From positions 1 through 64,000 of the forward strand of contig NZ_SOFE01000012.1 in assembly GCF_004402405.1 (NCBI RefSeq): a stretch of 64,000 nt of DNA, given 5' to 3'. The translations under genes and the position numbers were made by a program. The notes under the pieces are model-generated. The model was not told the DNA's origin, did no database searches, and was given only the letters and a program-made list of their open reading frames with translations. Position 1 is the first letter of the stretch. The number at the start of each line of letters is the position of its first letter. Below are positions 40,983 through 50,047 of the stretch, one piece after another. The DNA comes from Cryobacterium levicorallinum (GTDB taxonomy: Bacteria > Actinomycetota > Actinomycetes > Actinomycetales > Microbacteriaceae).

Positions 40983-41816
40983 TCAATCCCGCGCAAGAAT
41001 TTCGCCGTGCGGCATGCCGAACCACCCGGTCGGATCGCGCAGCCACACGCGCCAGGCGGCCGCCATCCGTTTGAGATCGGCCAGCTCGGCCACGCCGGCT
41101 TCGATGGCGTGCGCCGCGAAGCTCGACTCGGTCACGCGCACAGCCCAGGATTCTCCCCACCATTCCCGTTCGGCATCGGACGCGAAACACCACATGGAGG
41201 CACTACTCGTCACGCTGGTGAAGCCCGCCGCCAAAGCCCACGCTTTCAGCGAGCGTCCGGCGTCCGGGTCACCGCCGTTCCAGTAGTGCACCTCGCGGTA
41301 GACCCGCATCCACTCGGTGAGACCATCGATCACGGGAGCAATCATCACTCCCCCGTAGTCGACGTCACGGGCGGCGAAGACGCCGCCGGGCCGCAGCACT
41401 CGCCGAATCTCGGCCATGGCGGCGACGGGACGGGCCAGATGCTGCATCACCTGGTGGGCGTGCACAATGTCAAACGACGCATCCGGAAAGTCCAACGCGT
41501 AGATATTTCCGACCTGGAACTGCGCGTTGTGCACTCCCGCATCGGCGGCCAGCCCGGCTGCACGCTCGACGATCTCGGACGAAGCGTCCAGGCCGACAAC
41601 TCGGCCGGGGGCGATCCGACGGGCCAGATCAACCGTGATCGTGCCGGGTCCGCAGCCGACATCCAGCAGCACGCCGCCGGCTGCGAGCTCGGGAATCAGA
41701 TAGGCGGCCGAGTTGGCCACCGTGCGCCAGGTGTGTGAGCGCAGCACGCTTTCGTGATGACCGTGGGTGTACTGGTCACGTGGAGCGGACTCGGAGCTCG
41801 CGGTCTGGTCTGTCAT
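40983..41816 (-). CDS. SAM-dependent methyltransferase
   Basis: 277 residues, class I methyltransferase. Motif I is LLDVGCGPGTITVDLARR near residue 50, followed by GLDASSEIVERA, FPDASFDIVHAHQVMQHLARP and LRPGGVFAARDVDYGG, as in UbiE/MenG-like or Methyltransf_11/25 proteins. The substrate is unknown. The transcript is probably leaderless: TAGGAT ends six bases before the ATG on the minus strand. It converges with the small gene after valS and diverges from the M3 peptidase gene. Confidence 0.9.
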   Translation of the reverse strand: MTDQTASSESAPRDQYTHGHHESVLRSHTWRTVANSAAYLIPELAAGGVLLDVGCGPGTITVDLARRIAPGRVVGLDASSEIVERAAGLAADAGVHNAQFQVGNIYALDFPDASFDIVHAHQVMQHLARPVAAMAEIRRVLRPGGVFAARDVDYGGVMIAPVIDGLTEWMRVYREVHYWNGGDPDAGRSLKAWALAAGFTSVTSSASMWCFASDAEREWWGESWAVRVTESSFAAHAIEAGVAELADLKRMAAAWRVWLRDPTGWFGMPHGEILARD

Positions 41817-41906
41817 GGTCAGATCCTACGACCCCGCGGCAGCCTGCGGCTGATTTGCGCGCCGCGCGCTGGCGAGCGTGCTCGGGCCGGTCGCTAGTCT
41901 GGGAGC

Positions 41907-43970
41907 ATGGCTTCCACCGCGAACAATCCCTTCTTCGCCCGCAGTACGCTGCCCTACCAGCTGCCGCCCTTCGCGCAGATTGCCGACGCCCATTACCGGC
42001 CGGCTTTTGTGCAGGGCATGACTGACCAGCTCGCCGAGGTCGCTCTCATCACCGGCACAGCGGATGCGCCCACCTTTGAAAACACGTTCGTCGCCCTCGA
42101 GCGCAGCGGGCAGACCCTGGGTCGGGTTGCCGAAGTCTTCTTCACCCAGAGTTCGTCAGACTCCAGCGACTTCACCAACGACCTCGAAGAAGAACTCGCG
42201 CCGTTGCTGGCCGCCCACGCCGATTCGATCCGACTCGATCCCGCACTGTACACGCGCATCTCCGCCGTGCACTCGCAGCGAACGAGCCTGAGTCTCGATG
42301 CCGAGTCGCTCTATCTGATCGACCGCTACTACACCGAGTTCACGCTCGCCGGAGCCGGGCTCGACGATGAAGACAAGCGGGCACTGGGTGATTTCAACTC
42401 ACGCCTGTCGACCCTGACCACCCGCTTTGAGAAGAATCTGCTGGCCGATACCAACGAACTCGCGTTGGTGATCGACGACGTGGCCGAGCTCGCCGGGCTC
42501 ACCGACGGCGAGATCTCGGCTGCGGCTGAAGCGGCCGCCGAACGCCGCCTCGACGGTAAATACCTGATCAGCCTCGTTCTGCCCACGTCGCACCCGTACC
42601 TAGCGAGCTTAACCAACCGGAGCGTGCGGGAACGGTTGCTGACGGCAAGCCGGGCCCGCGGCATCCGTTCTGATGAGGCCGGAGCCGGCAACGACAACCA
42701 GCCGCTCGTGATCGAGATCACGCACCTGCGTGCCCAGCGCGCCGGCCTGCTCGGGTTCGACAGCCATGCCGCCTACGTTACCGCCGACGAGACAGCCAAG
42801 ACTCCCGGCGCCGTCTGGGATCTGCTCGGCGGCCTCGCCCCGGCCGCCGCCCGCAACGCCCTCGTGGAACAGGCCGACCTGCAGGCCGTGATCGATGCCG
42901 AGGGCGGTGGCTTCGAGCTGGCGGCCTGGGACTGGGCGTTCTACACGGAGAAGGTGCGCCGGGCGAAGTACGACGTCGATACCGCGGCGATGCGCCCCTA
43001 TTTCGAACTCGAAAGCGTGCTCGCCAACGGAGTATTCTTCGCGGCCCAGCAGCTCTACGGCCTCAGCTTCACGGCGCGGCCCGACCTGGTCGGCTGGCAT
43101 CCCGAAGCACGCGTGTTCGAGGTCAGCACCGACGACGGCACCGGTATCGGATTGTACATCGGCGATTTCTACACCCGCGATTCTAAGCGTGGCGGGGCGT
43201 GGATGAATTCCCTCGTCTCGCAGTCCGCGCTGCTCAGCACGGACACAACCGTGGTCTGTAACAACCTCAACGTGTCCAGGCCGGCAGCTGGCCAACCCAC
43301 GCTGCTCACCTATGACCAGGTCACCACGCTGTTTCACGAGTTTGGCCATGCCCTGCACGGGCTGCTCGCCCGCGCGACCTATCCCAAATTCTCCGGCACC
43401 AACGTGTATCGCGACTTCGTGGAGTTTCCCAGCCAGGTCAACGAAATGTGGATGCTCTGGCCCGAAGTGCTGGCGAACTACGCCCACCACTACGAGACCG
43501 GCGAAGCGATGCCGCAACACCTGGTAAGTCGCATCCAGGCGTCCTCGGCCTTCAACGAGGGATTTCTGACCAGCGAATACCTCGCCGCCGCGCTTCTCGA
43601 CCAGGCCTGGCACCGCATCGACGCCGACACGGTCGTTACCGACGTTGCCCAGTTCGAAGCGGATGCCCTCGCCTCCGTTGGACTCGACAATCCTGCCGTG
43701 CCCACCCGTTACGCGAGCACCTACTTCGCGCACACGTTCTCCGGCGGTTATGACGCCGGGTATTACTCCTATATCTGGAGTGAGGTGCTCGACGCGGACA
43801 CGGTCGAATGGTTCAAGGAGAATGGCGGGCTAACCCGCACCAATGGTGACCGTTTTCGTGATCGGCTGCTCGGCGTCGGAGGTACGAAGGACCCGCTTGA
43901 GGCCTACCGCCACTGGCGCGGGCGCGACGCAGCGTTGCAGCCGCTCCTCGACCGCCGCGGCCTGAACTAG
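41907..43970 (+). CDS. dcp: M3 family metallopeptidase (Dcp-like)
   Basis: 687 residues of the thimet/oligopeptidase A family. The zinc site is FHEFGHALHG near residues 476-485, with the third ligand Glu in EFPSQVNEMWMLW about 27 residues later. The N-terminus (NPFFARSTLPYQLPPFAQI) and the C-terminal HTFSGGYDAGYYSYIWSEVLD match peptidyl-dipeptidase Dcp, a cytoplasmic enzyme that trims dipeptides from oligopeptides. TAGTCT ends six bases before the ATG; the six bases also read as GGGAG, so the start could be used leaderless or from a longer RNA. Confidence 0.94.
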   Translation: MASTANNPFFARSTLPYQLPPFAQIADAHYRPAFVQGMTDQLAEVALITGTADAPTFENTFVALERSGQTLGRVAEVFFTQSSSDSSDFTNDLEEELAPLLAAHADSIRLDPALYTRISAVHSQRTSLSLDAESLYLIDRYYTEFTLAGAGLDDEDKRALGDFNSRLSTLTTRFEKNLLADTNELALVIDDVAELAGLTDGEISAAAEAAAERRLDGKYLISLVLPTSHPYLASLTNRSVRERLLTASRARGIRSDEAGAGNDNQPLVIEITHLRAQRAGLLGFDSHAAYVTADETAKTPGAVWDLLGGLAPAAARNALVEQADLQAVIDAEGGGFELAAWDWAFYTEKVRRAKYDVDTAAMRPYFELESVLANGVFFAAQQLYGLSFTARPDLVGWHPEARVFEVSTDDGTGIGLYIGDFYTRDSKRGGAWMNSLVSQSALLSTDTTVVCNNLNVSRPAAGQPTLLTYDQVTTLFHEFGHALHGLLARATYPKFSGTNVYRDFVEFPSQVNEMWMLWPEVLANYAHHYETGEAMPQHLVSRIQASSAFNEGFLTSEYLAAALLDQAWHRIDADTVVTDVAQFEADALASVGLDNPAVPTRYASTYFAHTFSGGYDAGYYSYIWSEVLDADTVEWFKENGGLTRTNGDRFRDRLLGVGGTKDPLEAYRHWRGRDAALQPLLDRRGLN

Positions 43971-43990
43971 GCTGAGGCATCCGCTCAATA

Positions 43991-44036
43991 GACAACTTTG
44001 GTGGGTGCGGACCCGCCGGCACCCACCAAAGTTGTC
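43991..44036. terminator. Perfect 18-bp inverted repeat between convergent genes
   Basis: gacaactttggtgggtgc and gcacccaccaaagttgtc are perfect reverse complements with a ten-base GC-rich loop (ggacccgccg). The repeat is 20 bases beyond the M3 peptidase stop and 24 bases beyond the BenE-type stop. It lacks the usual T run but would form a very stable RNA hairpin from either side. It may be an unusual bidirectional terminator or an element copied elsewhere in the genome. Confidence 0.7.
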
Positions 44037-44059
44037 CACTGAGCCGGGTCCATGGTCGT

Positions 44060-45250
44060 CTACGCACCGAGGGGCCGCCGCCAGCCAAGCCAGAGCATAA
44101 AGATGCCACCGACCACGAGGCCCCAGAACGCCGACCCGATGCCCACGATTGTAATGCCCGATGCGGTCACGAGAAAGGTCGCCATCGCGCTGATGCGGTG
44201 TTCCGGTTCTTCGAGCGCGCTGGTCACACTCGTCACAAGCGCACCGAGCAGGGCCAGACCGGCGACGGCAATGATCAAAATGGGCGGCGACGCCGCAACG
44301 AGGGCTGTGGCTAGCCCTGACCCGAGTCCAAGCACGAGATAGCCGAAACCCGATGCGACCGTGGCAATCCAGCGTTTCGACGGATCGCGGTGAGCATCCG
44401 GACTACCCATGAGGGCCGCCGTAATGGCCGCCAGGTTCATATTGTGCGCGCCGAAGACCGATCCGAGCATGGTGCCGATCCCCGACCAGACCAGCACCGA
44501 ACGCGGCGGCGGCCGGTAGCCGAAGGTTGAGAGCACGGCGAATCCGGGAACGTTTTGGCCCGCCATGGTCACGACGAACAACGGCAAGCCGAGGCTCACA
44601 ATGACGAGCGGATCAAAAACCGGCGCGACGAAGACCAGACCGGGAGCGGATGTCGGTGCTGACAGCCAGCCCGTTCCCGCGGTTATGCCGATACCGATCG
44701 CCGCCACGACCATGGCCATCGGGACCGCCCAGCGCGGGGCCAGCCGGTAAAGCACCAGCCACACCAGCACGACGGGAATCGCCAGCAGCGGCTGTTCAAT
44801 TGACGCCTGAATCGGCGCGAGACAGATGGGAAAGAGGATACCGGCCAGCATCGCGCCGGCGAGGGGCCTCGGGATGCTCGTGATGACCCGTCCGAGCGGC
44901 GGCCAGACGCCACAGAGCACGATGAGCGCACCGCAGACGAGAAAGGCGCCGACGGCCGCGCCGAAGTTGTCGGTCGTGGCGCCCGCCGCGACGAGGAGTG
45001 CCGCGCCGGGTGTTGACCAGGCAAATGAGATCGGCATGCGAAAGTACAAGGGCAACGCGATGCAGGCCAAACCGACGAGTAGGCACAGCGCCAGCAGCCC
45101 TGAAGACGCCTGAGCTTCGGAGGCGCCGACGGCGCGCAGCCCCGCAATCACCAACACGAACGAACTGGCAAACCCGGTGATCGCGGCGACAATGCCGGTC
45201 GAGATCGGCTGAAACACACCGGGGCTTGCGCCGGATGACTGCTCGCTCAT
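44060..45250 (-). CDS. BenE-family benzoate/H+ symporter-like transporter
   Basis: 396 residues with about twelve membrane helices. It begins with GVFQPISTGIVAAITGFASSFVLVIAGL and contains MPISFAWSTPGAALL, PAPLAGAMLAGIL-like PRPLAGAMLAGILFP and the family-typical MAGQNVPGFAVLSTFGY, followed by LGSVFGAHNMNLAAITAAL. BenE proteins import benzoate with protons, but no benzoate-degradation gene is near, so the true substrate is uncertain. GGGGGAG precedes the ATG. It lies 30 bases after clpX. Confidence 0.88.
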   Translation of the reverse strand: MSEQSSGASPGVFQPISTGIVAAITGFASSFVLVIAGLRAVGASEAQASSGLLALCLLVGLACIALPLYFRMPISFAWSTPGAALLVAAGATTDNFGAAVGAFLVCGALIVLCGVWPPLGRVITSIPRPLAGAMLAGILFPICLAPIQASIEQPLLAIPVVLVWLVLYRLAPRWAVPMAMVVAAIGIGITAGTGWLSAPTSAPGLVFVAPVFDPLVIVSLGLPLFVVTMAGQNVPGFAVLSTFGYRPPPRSVLVWSGIGTMLGSVFGAHNMNLAAITAALMGSPDAHRDPSKRWIATVASGFGYLVLGLGSGLATALVAASPPILIIAVAGLALLGALVTSVTSALEEPEHRISAMATFLVTASGITIVGIGSAFWGLVVGGIFMLWLGWRRPLGA

Positions 45251-45280
45251 CGTCGCTCCCCCATGCGACTATTCAGCGGC

Positions 45281-46558
45281 CTACGCCGACTTCACCTGAC
45301 GGGTCTTGTGCAGAACCATTTCAGCGGGGGCATTGTTCAACACGGTGTCGCGGGTGATGATGACCCGCTCGACGTCGGTGCTGGAGGGCACCTCGAACAT
45401 GACCGGGCCAAGCACTTCTTCGAGGATGGCGCGCAAACCGCGGGCACCGGTCTTGCGAAGCACAGCCAGGTCGGCAATGGCTTCCAGGGCGGGCTGCTCA
45501 AATTCCAGCTCAACGCCGTCGAGCTCGAACATGCGCTGATATTGCCGCACGAGCGCGTTCTTGGGCACGGTGAGAATCTGCATGAGCGCCACCTGGTCGA
45601 GCTGGGTGACCGTCGTGACGACGGGAAGCCGGCCGATGAACTCGGGAATCAGCCCGAACTTGTGCAGGTCTTCGGGCAGAACCTCGCTGAACAGGTTGAT
45701 GTCGTCGCCCTTGATGTGCAGCGGAGCGCCGAAACCGATGCCCTTCTTGCCGGCCCGAGACGAGATGATGTCTTCGAGCCCGGCGAAGGCGCCGGCCACA
45801 ATGAATAGTACGTTCGTGGTGTCGATCTGAATGAACTCTTGATGCGGATGCTTGCGCCCACCCTGTGGGGGCACGGAGGCAATGGTGCCCTCAAGGATCT
45901 TCAGGAGCGCCTGCTGCACGCCCTCGCCGGAGACGTCACGGGTGATCGACGGGTTCTCGGCCTTGCGGGCGATCTTGTCGATCTCGTCAATGTAAATAAT
46001 GCCGGTCTCGGCGCGCTTGACGTCGTAGTCGGCGGCCTGAATCAGCTTGAGCAGAATGTTCTCGACGTCTTCACCGACGTAGCCGGCCTCGGTGAGGGCC
46101 GTCGCATCCGCTACGGCGAAGGGTACATTGAGACGCTTGGCCAGGGTCTGGGCCAGGTAGGTCTTGCCACAGCCGGTCGGGCCGATCAGCAGAATATTGG
46201 ACTTGGCAATCTCGACATCGTCGTGGATCGCCTCGGCTGCGGTGAGCGTGGCACGAGACCGCACACGCTTGTAGTGGTTGTACACGGCGACGGCGAGGGC
46301 ACGCTTGGCGGGTTCCTGGCCGATGACGTATTCCTCGAGGAAACCGAAGATTTCTTTGGGCTTGGGGAGGTCGAATTCACCGGCGGTCGCTTCAGAGCCG
46401 GCCTCGGCCAGTCGCTCTTCAATGATCTCGTTGCACAGCTCGACGCACTCGTCACAGATGTACACGCCGGGGCCGGCGATAAGCTGTTGTACCTGCTTCT
46501 GGCTCTTTCCGCAGAAGGAACACTTGAGCAGGTCGGCACTTTCGCCTATTCGGGCCAT
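45281..46558 (-). CDS. clpX: ATP-dependent Clp protease ATP-binding subunit ClpX
   Basis: 425 residues. The N-terminal zinc-binding domain has four cysteines (KCSFCGK near residue 13 and [10 protein letters not shown] near 35). Walker A is GPTGCGKT near 125 and Walker [12 protein letters not shown]. The pore loop region and the ClpP-binding IGFGAPL loop are present. ClpX unfolds tagged proteins and feeds them to ClpP. The start at 46558 has GGAGGAGG upstream. It follows clpP2 by about 130 bases on the same strand. Confidence 0.97.
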   Translation of the reverse strand: MARIGESADLLKCSFCGKSQKQVQQLIAGPGVYICDECVELCNEIIEERLAEAGSEATAGEFDLPKPKEIFGFLEEYVIGQEPAKRALAVAVYNHYKRVRSRATLTAAEAIHDDVEIAKSNILLIGPTGCGKTYLAQTLAKRLNVPFAVADATALTEAGYVGEDVENILLKLIQAADYDVKRAETGIIYIDEIDKIARKAENPSITRDVSGEGVQQALLKILEGTIASVPPQGGRKHPHQEFIQIDTTNVLFIVAGAFAGLEDIISSRAGKKGIGFGAPLHIKGDDINLFSEVLPEDLHKFGLIPEFIGRLPVVTTVTQLDQVALMQILTVPKNALVRQYQRMFELDGVELEFEQPALEAIADLAVLRKTGARGLRAILEEVLGPVMFEVPSSTDVERVIITRDTVLNNAPAEMVLHKTRQVKSA

Positions 46559-46689
46559 GTCCGCCTCCTCCATTGGTCTCGCTGCAATCGAGCCTAGCCT
46601 GTGCGTACGACACTTGCGTGCAGCGCGCCACAAACCGAAACGGCGCGGCGCCGGAAGGCGACGCGCCGCAGCGGTATATAGGTGTGCGG

Positions 46690-47388
46690 CTACTTTACCA
46701 ACATCGGAAGGTTCTTGCGGCTGGTCAGAACCTGGTCGATCAGGCCGTACTCGAGGGCCTCGGCCGCGCTCATGATCTTGTCGCGGTCGATGTCCTTATT
46801 GACCTGCTCAACGCTCCGGTTGGAGTGGTGCGCGAGGGTCTCTTCGAGCCAGACCCGCATGCGCAGAATCTCGGCGGCCTGAATCTCGATATCCGAAGCC
46901 TGGCCGCCACCCTGCCCACCAACCGAGGGCTGGTGAATCAGGATACGCGCGTTCGGCAGCGCGAGGCGCTTGCCGGCGGTTCCACCGGCGAGCAGCACGG
47001 CTGCAGCGGATGCCGCCTGGCCGAGGCACACCGTCATCACGTGCGGGCGAATGTACTGCATGGTGTCGTAGATCGCCGTCATGGCGGTGAACGATCCACC
47101 GGGCGAGTTGATGTACATCGTGATGTCGCGGTCCGGGTCCTGGCTTTCGAGCACGAGGAGCTGGGCCATCACGTCATCGGCGGAGGCGTCGTCAACCTGC
47201 ACGCCGAGGAAGATAATGCGGTCCTCGAACAGCTTGGCGTACGGGTCTTGGCGCTTGTAGCCGTAGGCGGTGCGTTCTTCGAAGGTGGGGAGGATGTAGC
47301 GCGATTCAGGTGCGCCGTTATTAGTCAAGTGCTTGGTCGAGCCGCCCATCGAGCTGTAGGCCGTTCCACCGAATGTGGGGATAGTCAT
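46690..47388 (-). CDS. clpP2: ATP-dependent Clp protease proteolytic subunit 2
   Basis: 232 residues. The catalytic Ser is in [16 protein letters not shown], the His in [16 protein letters not shown], and the Asp is later in the chain. The longer N-terminus ([20 protein letters not shown]) is typical of the second ClpP in actinobacteria. Together with ClpP1 it forms the mixed two-ring peptidase that ClpX or ClpC drives. It starts 27 bases after the clpP1 stop with AGGAAG as ribosome-binding site. Confidence 0.96.
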   Translation of the reverse strand: MTIPTFGGTAYSSMGGSTKHLTNNGAPESRYILPTFEERTAYGYKRQDPYAKLFEDRIIFLGVQVDDASADDVMAQLLVLESQDPDRDITMYINSPGGSFTAMTAIYDTMQYIRPHVMTVCLGQAASAAAVLLAGGTAGKRLALPNARILIHQPSVGGQGGGQASDIEIQAAEILRMRVWLEETLAHHSNRSVEQVNKDIDRDKIMSAAEALEYGLIDQVLTSRKNLPMLVK

Positions 47389-47415
47389 GATTTCTTCCTG
47401 TTCAGTTTCGGCGGA

Positions 47416-48012
47416 CTACTTGGTGGCGTCGGGGTCGGTGCCGCCGCCGCCGATGACATCCGAAGCGGATGCGCGGAGATGGTCGACGAAGCCGTACTCG
47501 AGGGCTTCCTGCGCACTGAACCAGTTGTCGCGGTCACCGTCGGCGTTGATCTGCTCGGGGGTCTTGCCGGTCTGCGCGGCCGTGATCTCGGAGAGGCGCT
47601 GCTTCATGTCGAGGATGAGGCGCGCCTGGGTCTGGATGTCGGCGGCCGTGCCGCCGAACCCGCCGGACGGCTGGTGCAGAAGCACGCGAGCGTTCGGGGT
47701 GATGTACCGCTTACCCTTGGTCCCCGAGGTAAGCAGGAACTGACCCATCGAGGCTGCCATGCCGATACCGACCGTGACGATGTCGTTGGGTACGAACTGC
47801 ATCGTGTCGTAGATCGCCATGCCGGCGGTGATCGAGCCGCCGGGAGAGTTGATGTAGAGGTAGATGTCGCGTTTGGAATCTTCCGCTGCCAGCAAGAGGA
47901 TCTTGGCACAGATCTCGTTCGCGTTTTCGTCACGGACCTCTGAGCCGAGCCAGATGATGCGGTCCTTCAGCAGTCGGTCAAATACACCATTGGTGGGTGT
48001 CGGGTCGGCCAT
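47416..48012 (-). CDS. clpP1: ATP-dependent Clp protease proteolytic subunit 1
   Basis: 198 residues. The catalytic Ser lies in [17 protein letters not shown], the His in [24 protein letters not shown] and [23 protein letters not shown] are standard. It is the first of the paired ClpP subunits, which must assemble with ClpP2 to be active in actinobacteria studied so far. GGAG precedes the ATG. It lies 180 bases downstream of tig, behind a strong terminator, so it probably has its own promoter. Confidence 0.96.
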   Translation of the reverse strand: MADPTPTNGVFDRLLKDRIIWLGSEVRDENANEICAKILLLAAEDSKRDIYLYINSPGGSITAGMAIYDTMQFVPNDIVTVGIGMAASMGQFLLTSGTKGKRYITPNARVLLHQPSGGFGGTAADIQTQARLILDMKQRLSEITAAQTGKTPEQINADGDRDNWFSAQEALEYGFVDHLRASASDVIGGGGTDPDATK

Positions 48013-48131
48013 GTCGTGCTCCGTTTCAGTTGTCGCTTCTCAATGAATCTATCGGAGCGCGAGCGTCAAAATGGCTCTGTTCGCCCTCGGCAGATTACCG
48101 GCCCTCGCACAGGTGCCCGGCAGCATGCAAG

Positions 48132-48176
48132 AGGCCGGCTGGCCAGCACTTCTGAAAAGTACTGGCCAGCCGGCCT
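48132..48176 (-). terminator. Long hairpin terminator after tig
   Basis: A 20-bp stem (aggccggctggccagcactt against aagtactggccagccggcct, one mismatch) with a five-base loop lies 17 bases beyond the tig stop. The T content after it is poor, but its strength and place fit a terminator. Confidence 0.8.
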
Positions 48177-48192
48177 TTCACGCACACAGGTA

Positions 48193-49602
48193 CTACTTCT
48201 TGGCAGCAGCCTTCTTCTTCTTGGGCTTCTCGTCGGCCTCAGCTGCGACCTCAGCGTCAGCCTCGGCGGCCGGAGCTGCCTCGACTGCGCTGTCAGCAGC
48301 ATCCGTTTCAACAGCCGTGTCGTCGCCGACCGGGCCGGTGAATTCACTCAGGTCGACCGGCTTACCGTTGGAGTCAACGACCTCGGCCTTGCCCAGAGCA
48401 ATGGCGAGGGCCTTGTTGCGAGCGACCTCGGCCACCATCGACGGAATCTGTCCGTTGGTGTTGAGCGTCTGCACGAACTCGCTCGGGTCCATGCCGTACT
48501 GGCTGGCACCCTGGATGAGGTACTGGGTGAGTTCGTCCTGGCTGACCTTGACCTGCTCGGCTTCGGCGATCGTGTCGAGCAGAATCTGCTGACGGAACGT
48601 CTTCTCGCTGGCTTCGGTGACCTCGGCGCGGTGGGTGTCGTCTTCGAGGCGACTTTCGCCCTCGAGGTGACGGTTGACTTCGTCGAGGATGATCGCGGCC
48701 GGGATCGGAACCTCGACCGAGCCGAGAAGCGTCTCGATGAGACGCTCACGGGCCTGGCTGCCCTGGCCGAAGGCCTTGGACTTCTCAACCTGAACCTTGA
48801 GGCTCTCGGTCAGCTCGGCGATCGTGTCGAACTCGCTGGAGATCTGAGCGAAGTCGTCGTTCGCCTCGGGAAGCTCGCGCTCCTTGACAGCGATAACTGT
48901 GATGGTGATCTCGGCCGTCTCACCCTCGTGGTCTCCGCCCATGAGGTCGGAGTTGAAGGTCGTGGTCTCGCCGGCGCTGAGCGAGTCAAGCGCCTCGTCG
49001 ATGCCGTCGATGAGGTCGCCGGAGCCAACCTCGTAGGAGATTCCGCTCGCGGTGTCAACCTCTTCGCCGTCGATCGCGGCGTTCAGGTCGATTTGGGCGA
49101 AGTCGCCGGTCTTTGCGGGGCGGTCCACCGTGATGAGCGTGCCGAAGCGGCTGCGCAGCTTGTCGAGCTCTTCGGCGACTTCCTCGTCGGACACCGCGAC
49201 GGCCTCAACGGTGAGTTTGAGACCGTCGTAGCTGGGCAGGTCGATCTCCGGGCGCACGTCAACCTCGATGGCGAGGAGCAGGTCACCGGAGAAGTCGGTG
49301 TTGCTCGGCCATTCGACGATGTCGGCCTCTGGACGGCCGAGCGGGCGCAGCTTGTTCTCTTCGACAGCCGCGCGGTAGAAACCGTCGAGACCCTCGTTGA
49401 CGGCGTGCTCCAGAACGGCGGCCTTGCCGACGCGCTGGTCGATGATTGCCGGCGGGACCTTGCCCTTACGGAAACCGGGGATGTTGATGTCTTCGGCAAT
49501 GTGGCCGTAAGCATGGGTGATGGCTGGCTTCAGCTCGTCGGGGCTCACCGTGATGGTGAGCTTGGCGCGCGTGGGGCTCAGTTTTTCGACCGTGGACTTC
49601 AC
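48193..49602 (-). CDS. tig: Trigger factor
   Basis: 469 residues. The ribosome-binding N-domain includes [20 protein letters not shown], the L23-contact signature near residue 45. The FKBP-like PPIase domain ([20 protein letters not shown]) lies around 155-240 and the C-terminal chaperone domain follows. The tail is Ala/Glu/Lys-rich and ends [11 protein letters not shown]. Trigger factor holds nascent chains at the exit tunnel. The start is GTG at 49602 behind AGGAGAG; the open frame continues upstream into tRNA-Pro and is not coding. Downstream lie clpP1, clpP2 and clpX. Confidence 0.96.
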   Translation of the reverse strand: MKSTVEKLSPTRAKLTITVSPDELKPAITHAYGHIAEDINIPGFRKGKVPPAIIDQRVGKAAVLEHAVNEGLDGFYRAAVEENKLRPLGRPEADIVEWPSNTDFSGDLLLAIEVDVRPEIDLPSYDGLKLTVEAVAVSDEEVAEELDKLRSRFGTLITVDRPAKTGDFAQIDLNAAIDGEEVDTASGISYEVGSGDLIDGIDEALDSLSAGETTTFNSDLMGGDHEGETAEITITVIAVKERELPEANDDFAQISSEFDTIAELTESLKVQVEKSKAFGQGSQARERLIETLLGSVEVPIPAAIILDEVNRHLEGESRLEDDTHRAEVTEASEKTFRQQILLDTIAEAEQVKVSQDELTQYLIQGASQYGMDPSEFVQTLNTNGQIPSMVAEVARNKALAIALGKAEVVDSNGKPVDLSEFTGPVGDDTAVETDAADSAVEAAPAAEADAEVAAEADEKPKKKKAAAKK

Positions 49603-49645
49603 TCGAGACTCTCCTGTGTATTGAAACGGTGTGCTGCGGATAATG

Positions 49646-49719
49646 TCGGGGCGACAGGAATTGAACCTGCGACTTCTCGCCCCCAAAACGAGCGCTCTAC
49701 CAAGCTGAGCTACGCCCCG
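49646..49719 (-). tRNA. tRNA-Pro (TGG)
   Basis: 74 bases forming a cloverleaf. The acceptor stem CGGGGCG pairs with CGCCCCG. The anticodon loop TTTGGGG gives TGG, and the T arm has GGTTCAATTCC. No 3' CCA is encoded. It lies 43 bases upstream of tig on the same strand. Confidence 0.96.
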
Positions 49720-49903
49720 GATCTACTTCGACCCATCGGTACTACTTTGTTGGGGAACCAATCCGGTGGCGCACGCAATAGCTCGCGACACGCGGATTGA
49801 CCTCCGCCAGTCTAATGCACGCCTTTCGAGCGGATGCGCCCGCACTGGCAAACGACCCCCGGTTTCCTGTACTACGATATTCGAGTGCCCAGATTTTGGG
49901 GCT

Positions 49904-49974
49904 GGGGTCGTAGCTCAATGGTAGAGCCTGAGTTTTCCAAACTTATGACGCGGGTTCGATTCCCGTCGACCCCT
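49904..49974 (+). tRNA. tRNA-Gly (TCC)
   Basis: 71 bases. The acceptor stem GGGGTCG pairs with CGACCCC. The anticodon loop TTTCCAA gives TCC, and the T arm is gcggg-ttcgatt-cccgt. CCA is not encoded. It stands alone, divergent from tRNA-Pro. Confidence 0.95.
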
Positions 49975-49994
49975 CTGTTTAATGCAGAAACACT

Positions 49995-50024
49995 GAAAGC
50001 CGCCGGCTCAAGCTGGCGGCTTTC
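49995..50024 (+). terminator. Terminator after tRNA-Gly
   Basis: gaaagccgcc and ggcggctttc form a perfect 10-bp stem over a ten-base loop, followed by tctctct. It begins 21 bases after the tRNA and also faces the convergent multicopper oxidase gene. Confidence 0.85.
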
Positions 50025-50047
50025 TCTCTCAGAGCGGATGCGGACAG

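Noticed and set aside
48013-48100. ClgR-type operator before clpP1
   Set aside because: I could not find a convincing palindrome matching known ClgR sites in this stretch.
49603-49686. N-terminal extension of trigger factor
   Set aside because: It would translate part of tRNA-Pro; the GTG at 49602 with AGGAGAG gives the family N-terminus.
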